From Chloroflexota bacterium (GTDB taxonomy: Bacteria > Chloroflexota > Ktedonobacteria > Ktedonobacterales > Ktedonobacteraceae), in assembly GCA_902812455.1 (NCBI GenBank), contig CADDZH010000020.1, positions 1-58,819 of the forward strand: DNA of 58,819 nt, written 5' to 3'. Positions 36,100 to 45,212 of the stretch are shown piece after piece. The notes below the pieces were generated by a model, which did not search any database, had not been told where the DNA came from, and saw nothing but the letters and a program-made list of their open reading frames with translations. The position numbers and the translations under genes are program-made. Every line of letters begins with the position of its first letter. Positions within the stretch are counted from its first letter, which is position 1.

Positions 36100-36411
36100 T
36101 TATGAGGCTCGCCAGTTGCGCTCCTGGCGTAACCGGTCAAGCACCCACATGCGGATCAGTGTCGATTTTTTCATGCCGCGCTCCCGGGCGATGGCTTCAA
36201 GCTCATGGTCGGTATCGGGTTCAAAGCGGACTTGCACATTCGCGGAAAGGCCGCGTGTTGCGACAACTTTCGCGGGCTGCGTCTCTTTACTCAACTCGGT
36301 AAAGTCATGCGTATCCCAGAATTCCGCTTCTTCCTCGTAGCTGTGAAATGCGGGAATAGAGCCGTGTGCCTCGGTAGGGTATTTTGGCCCTTTATAGTTA
36401 CGTTTACTCAT
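36100..36411 (-). CDS. brnA: BrnA-like antitoxin
   Basis: A 103-residue antitoxin. The N-terminal part has the BrnA/CopG-family motif SYEEEAEFWDTHDFTEL; the C-terminal part is a ribbon-helix-helix DNA-binding region: VQVRFEPDTDHELEAIARERGMKKSTLIRMWVLDRLRQ. It would bind and neutralise BrnT and repress the shared promoter. Its start overlaps the toxin gene's end by 8 bp, the usual toxin-first order of brnT-brnA. Confidence 0.8.
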   Translation of the reverse strand: MSKRNYKGPKYPTEAHGSIPAFHSYEEEAEFWDTHDFTELSKETQPAKVVATRGLSANVQVRFEPDTDHELEAIARERGMKKSTLIRMWVLDRLRQERNWRAS

Positions 36412-36709
36412 GATAAGTACCTGCCTTCCATGCTGCGTAGGTGCGACGTTCTTTTCTACTGGCTCGCCGGGCGCTCACGGGATAAAAGGTATCTTCCTCT
36501 ACCGGACTGAGTACGATGGCATACAGTTTCCCGTCGCGTCCAGGAGCGATGATAAGAAATCTACCTCCATACGTGGCCTCTGTATGAATAGCATTTGCAT
36601 CTCCAAAACAGATTTCTTCAACTTGAGCTCGAGTGAGTCGGTGACGTACCCAAATATGCTCCTCGTTAAAATCATCCCACACTGAGGCCACAATACGCAA
36701 TTCTATCAT
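36404..36709 (-). CDS. brnT: BrnT-like toxin (ribonuclease)
   Basis: A 102-residue RelE-fold toxin: VWDDFNEEHIWVRHRLTRAQVEEICFGDANAIHTEATYGGRFLIIAPGRDGKLYAIVLSPVEEDTFYPVSARRASRKERRTY follows the BrnT layout (WDxxNxxHI, then GR, then SARRASRKER). Members cleave RNA and arrest growth. The likely start is ATG 36709, only 6 nt after the -10 box of a good promoter, so the mRNA would be leaderless. The frame is open to 36727. First gene of the pair. Confidence 0.82.
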   Translation of the reverse strand: MIELRIVASVWDDFNEEHIWVRHRLTRAQVEEICFGDANAIHTEATYGGRFLIIAPGRDGKLYAIVLSPVEEDTFYPVSARRASRKERRTYAAWKAGTYHE

Positions 36710-36715
36710 GATTCT

Positions 36716-36743
36716 ATTGTACTGCAATTCATTACATTGTCAA
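36716..36743 (-). promoter_or_regulatory. Promoter of brnT-brnA
   Basis: On the minus strand, TTGACA (36743-36738) and TACAAT (36721-36716) are 16 bp apart; both boxes are close to consensus. The brnT ATG begins 7 nt after the -10 box. Confidence 0.7.
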
Positions 36744-36801
36744 GGGTATGAAAAAGCAAGGATAGCTAGCTCTGGTGCGAAAAGGGCGGTTGAGACTGCG
36801 C

Positions 36802-36836
36802 ATATAAAATATGCCCAGGAAGCAGGCTTCCTGGGC
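36802..36836 (-). terminator. Terminator after tRNA-Asn
   Basis: An 11-bp perfect stem (36813-36823 with 36826-36836, GCCCAGGAAGC/GCTTCCTGGGC) with a 2-nt centre, three bases beyond the tRNA 3' end. On the minus strand it is followed by ATATTTTATAT. Confidence 0.8.
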
Positions 36837-36839
36837 TGC

Positions 36840-36914
36840 TGGCTCCTCGAACAGGATTCGAACCTGTAACCTACCGGTTAACAGCCGGCCGCTCTACCGT
36901 TGAGCTATCGAGGA
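36840..36914 (-). tRNA. tRNA-Asn (anticodon GTT)
   Basis: On the minus strand the 75-nt sequence folds into a full cloverleaf: acceptor TCCTCGA/TCGAGGA, D arm GCTC-GAGC, anticodon arm CCGG-CTGTTAA-CCGG with anticodon GTT, T arm with TTCGAAT loop, and an encoded CCA end. It reads asparagine codons AAC/AAU. It is flanked by a strong promoter and a terminator, so it is an independent transcript. Confidence 0.97.
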
Positions 36915-36937
36915 AGATGCACTCTCAGAACGATTGC

Positions 36938-36967
36938 AGTATACACTAGATTGTTGAACTGTGTCAA
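36938..36967 (-). promoter_or_regulatory. Promoter of tRNA-Asn
   Basis: On the minus strand, TTGACA (36967-36962) and TATACT (36943-36938) are 18 bp apart. The tRNA 5' end follows 23 bp later. Near-consensus boxes fit a strongly expressed stable RNA. Confidence 0.8.
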
Positions 36968-36997
36968 TAGGTTTTTGAATGGTAACACAGCCCGTTT

Positions 36998-37447
36998 ATG
37001 CCAGAGCGTCTTTTAGAGTATAATACATTGGCATCATGTGAGCATAGCTATCTGGTAGTGGCAAACACAGTAGCGTCATTGGCGTTGGGAAATGAGAGTG
37101 AAACCGAACAGCAGTGGTTGGAAAGGACTTTTGCGATGATCGAAGATACGTTGCGTAAGACACAAGCATATCAGAAAATTTTGCAAGAAGGGCTTGAAGA
37201 AGGGCATCAGAAGGGGCTTCAACAGGGGCGTCAAGAAGCTCTTCAACAGGAACTGGAACGAGAGCGCCAGGTATTGCTGGATATCATTATAGAGCGCTTT
37301 CCCCAGATAGTTCGCCAGTTGCAGAAACAAATAGATATCATAGACGACCCGTCAATACTCCTGGGATTGATCGTCAAAATGAGCAAAGTACAGACTGCCG
37401 AGGAGGCAAGGCAACTGCTGCGTGATGTGACTCAGAGCGAGGAATAG
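36998..37447 (+). pseudogene. C-terminal remnant of an Rpn/DUF4351-like protein
   Basis: A 149-residue frame with the coiled, Gln/Glu-rich segment LQEGLEEGHQKGLQQGRQEALQQELERERQVLLDIIIERFPQI, typical of the C-terminus of Rpn-family (recombination-promoting nuclease / putative transposase) and DUF4351 proteins. The N-terminal PD-(D/E)XK nuclease domain, normally some 200 residues, is absent, and the frame starts 83 bp from the tRNA gene without a ribosome site. I read it as a decayed fragment, perhaps left by an insertion near the tRNA. It ends 11 bp before the aminotransferase start. Confidence 0.5.
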
Positions 37448-37458
37448 AGCCAGGATAA

Positions 37459-38661
37459 ATGAAATTTGGCAAGCAACCCATCTATGATCTACCAATCAAC
37501 GACATCACCAGCCTGGGCGCCTTTGCACAGCAATTGGAGCGAGAAGCCCGCGCACGTGGCGAAGACTTGCCTCTAGCGGTGCGCCTGCACATCGGCGAGC
37601 CAAGCTTTCGCACACCGGAGCATATCCGTTTGGCAGCTATGCGGGCAATTGAGAGCGAGCCGTTAACCTATGGCCCGCCGCCTGGCTGGCCCTGGCTGCG
37701 TGAGTTGATCGCGGAAAAAATCCGCCGCGTCAACGGCTATTCAGTTACCCCTGACAATATTGGTGTTGCTATGGGTGGCACAGGGGCAATCCTCTCTGCA
37801 ATGGTTGCCACCGTAGGCCAGGGCGACGAGGTGCTCATCCCCGACCCTCACTGGCCGCAATATACTATGCAACTCGCTTGCTGCGGAGCTGTTGCGGTAC
37901 CTTATCCCCTTTATCCACAGCAAGGATGGCTGCCGGATGTAGCACAGTTGGAGCAATTGATTACCCCTCGCACGCGCATGCTCATTATCAATAGCCCCGC
38001 CAATCCAACGGGAGCCGTCTTCCCGCCGGAACTTATCTCCGAGCTACTCGATTTTGCTCTCCGCCACGATCTCTATTTGCTCTCAGACGAGTGCTACGAC
38101 GAGATTGTCTTTGAAGGCACGCATGTCAGCCCGGCCACGATGCTGACTCCTGACGAATTCAACCAGGGAAACCTCATCTGCGTGTACACTTTCTCCAAAA
38201 CCTATGCCATGACCGGCTGGCGCATTGGCTACGTCGTGACCGGAACGCAGCTTATGAAGTCGATTGCCGACGTACTTAACGCCAGTTATACGAATGTGAG
38301 TACAATTGCCCAGCGGGCTGCAGAAGCGGCATTGACAGGCCCGCAGGAGTGTGTGACCGAGATGCGCAATATTTATCGCAAGCGCCGTGACCGGGCAGTG
38401 AGCTTGCTCAAAGACTACGGCCGCTATCTCTACACGCCGCACGGAGCTTTTTACATCCTGGTTAATGTGGCTGGCCCCGGTGACAAAGAGCGGGATGGAC
38501 GAGAGTTTGCCTTCAACCTGCTTCGCAAGCGCAATATTACTGTAGGCCCTGGCAGCGGCTTTGGCTCGATGGCAAAGCAGTATGTGCGCGTCTCTCTATC
38601 TGCTTCAGATGAGGAGATCGAACGTGGGATCAAAGAGATCTGCGAGTTTGCAAACCGCTAG
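37459..38661 (+). CDS. Aspartate-type aminotransferase (class I)
   Basis: A 400-residue PLP enzyme. GEPSFRTPEHI and YGPPPGWPWLRELIAEK are the substrate-loop motifs, INSPANPTGAVFP has the conserved Asn, LSDECYDEIVF the Asp that pairs with the pyridine nitrogen, and Lys247 in YTFSKTYAMTGWRIGYV forms the aldimine; the substrate Arg is in YVRVSLSAS. It belongs to the aspartate/alanine/aromatic aminotransferase group; the exact amino acid is not deducible. Its stop overlaps the opposing GNAT gene by 4 bp. Confidence 0.9.
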   Translation: MKFGKQPIYDLPINDITSLGAFAQQLEREARARGEDLPLAVRLHIGEPSFRTPEHIRLAAMRAIESEPLTYGPPPGWPWLRELIAEKIRRVNGYSVTPDNIGVAMGGTGAILSAMVATVGQGDEVLIPDPHWPQYTMQLACCGAVAVPYPLYPQQGWLPDVAQLEQLITPRTRMLIINSPANPTGAVFPPELISELLDFALRHDLYLLSDECYDEIVFEGTHVSPATMLTPDEFNQGNLICVYTFSKTYAMTGWRIGYVVTGTQLMKSIADVLNASYTNVSTIAQRAAEAALTGPQECVTEMRNIYRKRRDRAVSLLKDYGRYLYTPHGAFYILVNVAGPGDKERDGREFAFNLLRKRNITVGPGSGFGSMAKQYVRVSLSASDEEIERGIKEICEFANR

Positions 38662-39170
38662 GCCTCTCGTCTCATTTCAATAAACTCGCGGTCTCCATAC
38701 TCGTTGCGCTGCATATAGGTTCCCACGCGCTGGAACCCGGCTTTTTCATAGACCTTTATGGCCCGCGCGTTGAAGGGCATGACATAGAGACGGAAGTAAT
38801 CCGGCTTGAATTGCTCTGTTGCAAAGGTCAATCCGGCGTTGACGAAAGCCAGGCCAAGCGCTTTGCTCGTCAGATCGGGCCGCATCCCAAGGCCGACCGT
38901 AATCGTTTTGCCGCCCGCTTCCTCCACATAGAGATGAGGCTCATCATTATCCCACACCTCGGCTGAACTGCCGAAGCTGAAGAAGCCAACCAGTTCTCCA
39001 TGCTCGTCTTTGACTGCATAGTGCGGGCTCTGGCGATCCAGCATCTCCTCCTCAACATTAGCCTCGTCCGGGTCACTTCCCATGTTATAGACAGCGTATG
39101 GCTCCTCGTACTGCCAGGAGCAGACGGCGCGTGCCTCCGCCTCATTCATGGGTGAAAATGTAAATTGCAC
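38658..39170 (-). CDS. GNAT family N-acetyltransferase
   Basis: A 170-residue acetyltransferase of the RimJ/RimL type: TITVGLGMRPDLTSKALGLAFVNAGLTFATEQFKPDYFRLYVMPFNARAIKVYEKAGFQRVGTYMQ. The start is GTG 39170 with GAGGGA 9 nt upstream. It follows the LLM oxidoreductase gene by 16 bp and is probably co-transcribed. Substrate unknown. Confidence 0.85.
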   Translation of the reverse strand: MQFTFSPMNEAEARAVCSWQYEEPYAVYNMGSDPDEANVEEEMLDRQSPHYAVKDEHGELVGFFSFGSSAEVWDNDEPHLYVEEAGGKTITVGLGMRPDLTSKALGLAFVNAGLTFATEQFKPDYFRLYVMPFNARAIKVYEKAGFQRVGTYMQRNEYGDREFIEMRREA

Positions 39171-39186
39171 AATTCAAAATCCCTCA

Positions 39187-40017
39187 TCACGTCCTGAGTA
39201 CACGCCGGGCAAATGCTCGCAGCCCGTCGATGTCATCCAGCTCGAACCATTGCACCATCAGTTCTTCCACCCCGGCCTCTTCGTAAGCCGGTAGCTGCTC
39301 AATTACCGAGTCCCCTCCCAGGGTTGGTCCTCGCATGAGCGTGCGTTTCACATCACCTGGCTTGCGCCCGGCCTGGATGAGCAGTGTATCGAGTATAGCG
39401 GAGTGCTCGCGGAACTCGCCAGGCGTGAGGAATGAGGCATTCCAGATATCGGCGTAGCGCGCTACCAGTGGTAATGTGCGCTTCGGCCCATTGCCGCCGA
39501 TCAAGATGGGTGGCCCGCCGGGACGCTGTGGTCGTGGTAGCAAGACAGCGCCGCGCAAATGATAGAAATGGCCTTCGTAGATGATGGGTGCGTCGCTCTT
39601 GAGGAGAGAACTAATTACCTCGATGCCTTCTTCCAGGCGGTTTATGCGCGTTCTGGTGTCACCCAGATCAAAACCAAAGAGGTTATGCTCGCGCTCCTGC
39701 CAGCCCGCGCCGAGACCCAGGATCATCTGCCCGTTGCTCAGATCGTCCAACGCAGCAGCCTGCCTGGCCAGCAGCATAGGATTGCGCACCGAGAGCGGCG
39801 CCACCAGCGGGCCAAAGTGGATGCGCCGCGTATGGTCTGCCAGGTAGGTAAGCGAGACGATCATCTCTAGCGATTCTTTGTCCGGTGGCCGGGCATTGGT
39901 GAAGTGATCCGAGCGAAATAATCCGGCAAAGCCAAGCTCCTCAACTTCAGGGACGATGCGTTTCCAGCGCGGCCAGGTAAGGCCATTTTGTCCCTCGATC
40001 ATGATTGATATGTCCAT
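39187..40017 (-). CDS. LLM-class (F420/flavin-dependent) oxidoreductase
   Basis: A 276-residue luciferase-like TIM-barrel oxidoreductase. MDISIMIEGQNGLTWPRWKRIVPEVEELGFAGLFRSDHF, RIHFGPLVAPLSVRNPMLLARQAAALDDLSNGQMILGLGAGWQEREHNLFGFDLGDTRTRINRLEEGIEVI and PPILIGGNGPKRTLPLVARYADIWN are family signatures. These resemble F420-dependent members of actinobacteria and Chloroflexota; the cofactor is inferred. It probably forms an operon with the GNAT gene downstream. Confidence 0.86.
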   Translation of the reverse strand: MDISIMIEGQNGLTWPRWKRIVPEVEELGFAGLFRSDHFTNARPPDKESLEMIVSLTYLADHTRRIHFGPLVAPLSVRNPMLLARQAAALDDLSNGQMILGLGAGWQEREHNLFGFDLGDTRTRINRLEEGIEVISSLLKSDAPIIYEGHFYHLRGAVLLPRPQRPGGPPILIGGNGPKRTLPLVARYADIWNASFLTPGEFREHSAILDTLLIQAGRKPGDVKRTLMRGPTLGGDSVIEQLPAYEEAGVEELMVQWFELDDIDGLRAFARRVLRT

Positions 40018-40061
40018 ATTATTCTATCCTCTCGTTTTGTTAGCCAGGTTAATATGCATTC

Positions 40062-40200
40062 ATATCAAATCCTTTGAAATAGTAGGTTTTCGGGTCCCCG
40101 GCACACGGTCTCCCAGACCGCGTTCCCCGATCCCCGCCAGGGGGCCGCAGGCCCCCTGGACCCCTGCTGGGTTGAATCACTCTTCAACCGGATTTGATAT
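40062..40200. repeat. 139-bp structured element with 11-bp terminal inverted repeats
   Basis: ATATCAAATCC (40062-40072) and its complement GGATTTGATAT (40190-40200) bound the segment. Inside are three perfect hairpins: 40107-40119 (GGTCT/AGACC), 40137-40159 (10-bp stem CCAGGGGGCC/GGCCCCCTGG, GCA loop) and 40170-40189 (GGTTGAA/TTCAACC). The right end touches the stop codon of the class V aminotransferase. The design suggests a miniature mobile element or BIME-like repeat, not a simple terminator. Confidence 0.6.
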
Positions 40201-41474
40201 CACTGTATATCATGGGCTGGTTGTTTCATCTCTTCCAGAGCGTTGAGCAATGCATCAATCTCTTCAAGCGTATTATAGAAGTGTGGCGAGATGCGAGCAA
40301 CACTGCCCCGTGCTGCTATATGCACGTTGCGCGTGGCCAGTTCATCGACGATCTGCTGCACGGTCACATCCTGGCGTTCGGGGTGGGGCCTGAAGCACAC
40401 AATACCCGATCGTTCGCCTTCCCCTCGAGGCGAGATCCCCGGGTAGCCCAGGCGCTCCAGGCCCGCGATGGCATAGCTTGTCAGGCCTAGAATGCGCGCC
40501 TCAACCGCCTGCATTCCCCCATTGATGGCCTCGAAGATGCCGAGAGCAGCGTCCAGGCCCAGGATGGCGGTCAGGTTCGATGAGCTGTACTCAAAGCGTG
40601 CCGCACCGGGCTTTAGTGCCTGTTCGTAGTTAAAGAAATCGAAGGGCGTCTCTATGCTGAGCCAGCCGCGTCGTGGCATACTCAATTGCGGCAGCAGGCG
40701 ATCCGATACGTACAGGATGCCGGTTGTGCGCGGCGAGAGCAGCCATTTATGTGAAGCTGCCGCCAGGTAATCAACATCGAGCGCCTGCACATCGATCTCT
40801 AGTGCTCCCAAAGCCTGCATTGCATCGATGCCACAGAGAATGCCCCGTTCGTGGCAATACCGGGCAATGGCGGCAACATCATTGCGGTAGCCAGTCGAAA
40901 ACTCAACAAGGCCCAGGCTGACCAGCCGTGTGCGCTCGTTGATGCTCTCTAAAACATCTTCTGTGGCGATGCGGTGATCGCGCATAGGCACCAGGTGCAG
41001 TTGTACGGCCTGCTCTTGTAGGTTGAGCCAGGGATAGACATTGCTGGGAAACTCGCCCTCCGCGCTGATAATCGTATCCCCTTCCTGCCAGCGCAAGCCG
41101 AGTGCAATGTGCATCAGCCCATCGCCGGTATTGGCGGTAAAGGCAATTTGATCGGGGCGCGCATTTATCAGACTGGCGAGGCGACGGTGCGCTCCGCGCT
41201 CGTACTCGACCCACCTCTGTTCGTGTACCATGCCAAAGGCGCCGGTATCCTCAATATAGGCCTGCACGGTCTGGGCTACCGGGCGCGGAATCGGGCCGAG
41301 GGCGGCATGGTTCAGGTAAACGCTGGTGCGCGTCACCGGAAAGAAGTGCTGCCGCAGTTCCCGGACGCCTTCTTCCCCAGCAAGCTCGTGTTCCCCCTCC
41401 TCAACCAAGAGGAGCGGCGAGAGCATCTCATCAAGTACTGGGAGCTCTAGACGGTCGGGATGGATGTTAGTCAT
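40200..41474 (-). CDS. Class V aminotransferase / cysteine desulfurase-like
   Basis: A 424-residue PLP enzyme of the NifS/isopenicillin-N-epimerase-like group. Motifs: YLNHAALGPIPRPV, FTANTGDGLMHIALGLRW, GILCGIDAMQALGALEIDVQ, the Schiff-base lysine Lys243 in YLAAASHKWLLSPRTTGILYV, and RFEYSSSNLTAILGLDAAL. A catalytic Cys loop like that of IscS is not evident, so I prefer a group II or epimerase-like role. AAGGAG lies 11 nt upstream of the ATG. Substrate unknown. Its 3' end is next to the structured element. Confidence 0.88.
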   Translation of the reverse strand: MTNIHPDRLELPVLDEMLSPLLLVEEGEHELAGEEGVRELRQHFFPVTRTSVYLNHAALGPIPRPVAQTVQAYIEDTGAFGMVHEQRWVEYERGAHRRLASLINARPDQIAFTANTGDGLMHIALGLRWQEGDTIISAEGEFPSNVYPWLNLQEQAVQLHLVPMRDHRIATEDVLESINERTRLVSLGLVEFSTGYRNDVAAIARYCHERGILCGIDAMQALGALEIDVQALDVDYLAAASHKWLLSPRTTGILYVSDRLLPQLSMPRRGWLSIETPFDFFNYEQALKPGAARFEYSSSNLTAILGLDAALGIFEAINGGMQAVEARILGLTSYAIAGLERLGYPGISPRGEGERSGIVCFRPHPERQDVTVQQIVDELATRNVHIAARGSVARISPHFYNTLEEIDALLNALEEMKQPAHDIQ

Positions 41475-41622
41475 TGAAGTAATGGCTCCTTGATGGGTTT
41501 CTTTCGATTCGTCTAGTCATAAGTATAGCATGACGAGTATCAGGAGCGCATAGAAAGCTCACTCTCTTGCTCACTTACCTGATATAATGAAATGCGTAAA
41601 AAGCTGGCAGAAGGAGCAAGTT

Positions 41623-42144
41623 ATGTTGGAGCAACCACAACCCAGATTTCGTAGTTCTTTCAGCATCGGAGCGGGAGCCGCAGTCGTCCATCAGGGAAGT
41701 GTGCTCCTCGTGCGCAATATTCGTGGCGTGACAAAAGGCCGCTACCTGCTGCCTTCGGGCCGCGTTAACCCCGGCGAACTACCTGATCAGACTGCCATAC
41801 GCGAAACGTTTGAGGAGACAAACCTGCGCGTTGAGATCGAAGGGCTGCTTGGTGTGCGCATCTGGGTCATGGACAATGGAGAGCATAACTATTTCTTCAT
41901 GTTCAAGGCAAAGCTGCTCTCTCCCGTGAGCGACTTGCAACCCAACCTGAACGAAATTGATGACGCTCGTTTCTTCTCAGTAGTAGATCTGGCTGCCCTG
42001 GGCAAGGACGAAACATGGGCCGGCGCTCAAGCCATCGCCTTTAAAGCCCTCTCCTTCGACTACGAGCTTGTATGGCCCAACAAAGCCGCATTAGCGGAAG
42101 ATTCCGGCGTCGATTCTGCCGAAAGATGGCGTATGTGGATGTAG
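41623..42144 (+). CDS. NUDIX hydrolase
   Basis: A 173-residue protein with a complete Nudix box, GRVNPGELPDQTAIRETFEETNL (G-x5-E-x7-R-E-x2-E-E), that binds the divalent metal and cleaves nucleoside diphosphate linkages. ATG 41623 has AAGGAG 7 nt upstream; the frame starts at 41587. It stands alone, convergent with the R3H ATPase gene. Substrate unknown. Confidence 0.88.
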   Translation: MLEQPQPRFRSSFSIGAGAAVVHQGSVLLVRNIRGVTKGRYLLPSGRVNPGELPDQTAIRETFEETNLRVEIEGLLGVRIWVMDNGEHNYFFMFKAKLLSPVSDLQPNLNEIDDARFFSVVDLAALGKDETWAGAQAIAFKALSFDYELVWPNKAALAEDSGVDSAERWRMWM

Positions 42145-42166
42145 AGACGCAATTTATCTACCTGTG

Positions 42167-44086
42167 CTAATCCCGTGCCCGGAAGATCTTCACCCTTCGA
42201 TTAGGCTCTTTGCCCCGGCTGCGCGAAAGCAAGTTGTAGCGGCTGGCCATCTGGTGCTGCAACCTGCGGATGCGAGCATTGGCCGGCGCCAGCTCTGCCG
42301 TCGTCAGGCCCTTATTCAGCACCTGGTGAATGGCATCCTCAGCTTCAAGCAAGGCGCGCATAGTAGGATCGTCTGACTCCTGGTTGTTCGCCTCGATCGC
42401 TTCGTCGTCTTCATCCGGCGTATCGGCCGTGGGGATATCGAAGATGTGAGCCAGGGCATGTTGCATCTGCGAAACTGTATTATTTTTCAGGATGATGATC
42501 AGCTTGCGATCTTCTTCTGCCTGCTGCAAGCGTTCCGGCTGGCGGCGGTAGTAATTTTTCAGGGTAATGACGGCATCGGCATCGCTCTGATTGTTCGTCA
42601 CAATGATGGGTACATGAAGCTGGCGAGCCGATTCGGCAAGGCGATCGCGACTGACCCCGAACGGGTAGACGCGCAGCGTCTTCAGGATAGGCTGGTGTGC
42701 CTCTTCCCCGGCAGGCGCATAGACCCCTTCCTCCAGTGGTTGCCGTTCTGCGCGCAAAACTGACACCGGCGCTTGACGCTCAACATCGGCGGGGGCAGTC
42801 CCAGTGGGTGCTAATGCCCGCAGTTGGGTTTGAGGCTGCACCTGAGCTTGTGCGAAGCTGCGATCCCTCAAGCGCTCGCTGCCACCACCTGGATAGGTTG
42901 ATATCTCCGTGCCTATGCCCTTTGAGAGAGTGCGCTGGACGGATCCTGGCTGGCGGAATTGATTCCATTCGCCATTGCCGCCACGCTCAGGGCGACCAAC
43001 GCGATCGCCCTGGCTGCTCATACCGAAACCGCCAACGCCCCATGTTGGTACCTCCATGCCACCAAAGGAGATGCGGCGCACGGTTACTTCCCCCGTTTCT
43101 TCGTCGCGTGTCCGTTCCTCGGCGACACTAGGCTGCCCCCGCAGCATACTATCTACCGTATCGGCAACATCGCGATGCACGATCAGCTCCTGCCAGCTCT
43201 GCTGCTCAATCACTACGTCAAAGGTTGGCGGCGCTTTGCGCTCAAGAATGCTCTTTTGCGTATGGCGCCGGCGCGCCTCCTCGTCACCGAGCGTGACGGT
43301 CTGGATGCCGCCCACTAGGTCAGAGAGCGTCGGGTTGACCAGCAGGTTGCTGAGTGAGTTCCCGTGAGCCGTGGCAATAAGCTGCACGCCGCGTTCCGCA
43401 ATGGTGCGCGCAGCGGCAGCCTCCAGTTCGGTGCCGATTTCATCGATAACGATCACCTCGGGCATGTGGTTTTCCACAGCCTCGATCATCACCGCGTGCT
43501 GTTCTGCTGTGCGGGCCACCTGCATGCGTCGCGCTCGCCCGATGCCGGGATGAGGGATGTCTCCATCGCCTGCGATTTCGTTTGAGGTGTCTACCACAAC
43601 GACGCGCTTATTGGCTTCGTCCGCGAGGACGCGCGCCGTCTCGCGCAGCAGGGTAGTTTTCCCCACGCCTGGGCGGCCAAGGATCAAGATGGATTGACCC
43701 TGTTCGACAATATCACGAATCAAGGCGATACTGCCGAGAACTGCTCGCCCAATACGGCAGGTCAGGCCAATAACTTTTCCTTTGCGGTTGCGCAGGGCGC
43801 TGATACGGTGAAGCGTGCGTTCAATACCGGCACGGTTATCGTCTCCGAATTCACCAATGCGCTCGACCACGTACTCCAGATCGGTGCTGGTTACCGGTTC
43901 GGTACTCAGGATCACCTCCCCTTCCGGGAATCGGCCCTCGGGCAGGCGCCCCAGGTCCATTACGATCTCCAGCAGTTCGCTTCGGTTCTCCAGCCGATTG
44001 ACCGCGTCATGGATGCTAGGCGGAAGCGCAGCTAGCAGAGCCTCCAGATCGTCAGTGATCGCATGTTGCATAGACAGTTTTATCAC
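42167..44086 (-). CDS. Ycf45/SpoIIIAA-like AAA ATPase with R3H domain
   Basis: A 639-residue ATPase. The N-terminal half has the SpoIIIAA/Ycf45 layout: [71 protein letters not shown], Walker [14 protein letters not shown], Walker [34 protein letters not shown]. The C-terminal part has a helical region and a likely R3H single-strand nucleic-acid binding motif ([26 protein letters not shown]). GTG 44086 overlaps the upstream stop by 4 bp; ATG 44071 is an alternative. Role unknown in bacteria; it may act on RNA or DNA. Last gene of the pdxS-pdxT run. Confidence 0.85.
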   Translation of the reverse strand: MIKLSMQHAITDDLEALLAALPPSIHDAVNRLENRSELLEIVMDLGRLPEGRFPEGEVILSTEPVTSTDLEYVVERIGEFGDDNRAGIERTLHRISALRNRKGKVIGLTCRIGRAVLGSIALIRDIVEQGQSILILGRPGVGKTTLLRETARVLADEANKRVVVVDTSNEIAGDGDIPHPGIGRARRMQVARTAEQHAVMIEAVENHMPEVIVIDEIGTELEAAAARTIAERGVQLIATAHGNSLSNLLVNPTLSDLVGGIQTVTLGDEEARRRHTQKSILERKAPPTFDVVIEQQSWQELIVHRDVADTVDSMLRGQPSVAEERTRDEETGEVTVRRISFGGMEVPTWGVGGFGMSSQGDRVGRPERGGNGEWNQFRQPGSVQRTLSKGIGTEISTYPGGGSERLRDRSFAQAQVQPQTQLRALAPTGTAPADVERQAPVSVLRAERQPLEEGVYAPAGEEAHQPILKTLRVYPFGVSRDRLAESARQLHVPIIVTNNQSDADAVITLKNYYRRQPERLQQAEEDRKLIIILKNNTVSQMQHALAHIFDIPTADTPDEDDEAIEANNQESDDPTMRALLEAEDAIHQVLNKGLTTAELAPANARIRRLQHQMASRYNLLSRSRGKEPNRRVKIFRARD

Positions 44087-45141
44087 CTCGTCGTTTGGCG
44101 CGAATTGACCGTCCCCAGGCCCTTCACGCCATAGGCTACTCGTTGCTCCAGTGCGGGGACTGTGCGCTGCCGCAGCGCCAGAAGCGCTACATGGCGCACG
44201 AGCAGGACTTTTGTAAAAGCCTGCTCAAAGCCACTGTTGCGTAGAGCAGCGATAACAAAAGATTCGTACTCGCGCACCTGGCAATAGATGCGCCGTACCC
44301 CATGTTCCTGCAGCCTTCTGATGCCGAACCGCACAAGCGGTTCAGCAAGCTCAGCATGCTCAGGATGAACCATCAGAGAGAGCTGGTGCGGCGCCGGCCC
44401 ATGACCAGGGCTAAGCCGCAGCCAGGCTCCCAAACGAACGCCAACATCACACACGTAGTTCTCTTTCCCTTGTGAAAGTGGAAATGGCAACGGCGTGAGC
44501 GAGCCGACGTGTAGCTTTGCAAATTCTTCGCTGTTCTCTAACATCTCTGCCATTTGTACCCGTTGAGGGGTGACAGAGCGATAGATCTGGTGCAGGCCCC
44601 ATACGTGATGCCGGCTCCAACGACGCAGCGAGGGGATAGAGGGCACGCTGAGTTGCCCTGCTTCCTCTGAATAGGCCGCCGGGTCATAGACATAGGTCAA
44701 TTCACGAGCGTAACGCTGGAATCCTGCACGGAGGAAAAGCTCCAGTTCTGGAATCTCATCCTCAACTTTAGCGAAAATACGGAGGATACCGCGTCCTGCT
44801 GCTACGTCCACCATGTAATCCAGCAGCGCGGTCAGCACATCGTCACCGCAGACATCGGGTCGCACCATCGAGGCCAGGTAAGAGATATCCCACATGGTGC
44901 CTGATGGTCGCTCTTGCACCTGGGCGAACCCCAGAATATGCCAGTGATCTTCACAGATCCACGTGCGAGCAGCAGGACTGAGCGGAAAGATATCCCGTAG
45001 AATGGGTGGCAAAGGGTGACGCTTCTCGTCCGGCTCGAGCCAGCACACAAAGTTAGCGAATTCGTGCTGTTTACTACGAGCACGGCGATCAATCGAGTAG
45101 ATGATTCCCGGCAGATCAACATACAATACCGGACGTATCAT
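44083..45141 (-). CDS. GNAT-like acetyltransferase domain protein
   Basis: A 352-residue protein with two halves like GNAT folds: a first half with [72 protein letters not shown], and a second half in which [62 protein letters not shown] resembles a degenerate second domain. No canonical Q/RxxGxG/A acetyl-CoA loop is intact, so catalysis is uncertain. AGGAG lies 6 nt before the ATG. It lies between pdxT and the R3H ATPase and overlaps the latter by 4 bp. Confidence 0.78.
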   Translation of the reverse strand: MIRPVLYVDLPGIIYSIDRRARSKQHEFANFVCWLEPDEKRHPLPPILRDIFPLSPAARTWICEDHWHILGFAQVQERPSGTMWDISYLASMVRPDVCGDDVLTALLDYMVDVAAGRGILRIFAKVEDEIPELELFLRAGFQRYARELTYVYDPAAYSEEAGQLSVPSIPSLRRWSRHHVWGLHQIYRSVTPQRVQMAEMLENSEEFAKLHVGSLTPLPFPLSQGKENYVCDVGVRLGAWLRLSPGHGPAPHQLSLMVHPEHAELAEPLVRFGIRRLQEHGVRRIYCQVREYESFVIAALRNSGFEQAFTKVLLVRHVALLALRQRTVPALEQRVAYGVKGLGTVNSRQTTR

Positions 45142-45212
45142 CCATCACTCCTGCGTCATGTCATGTAGAGGCAGGCACAACCGTGTCTATCCACCCCTAC
45201 ATACTTGACGTT

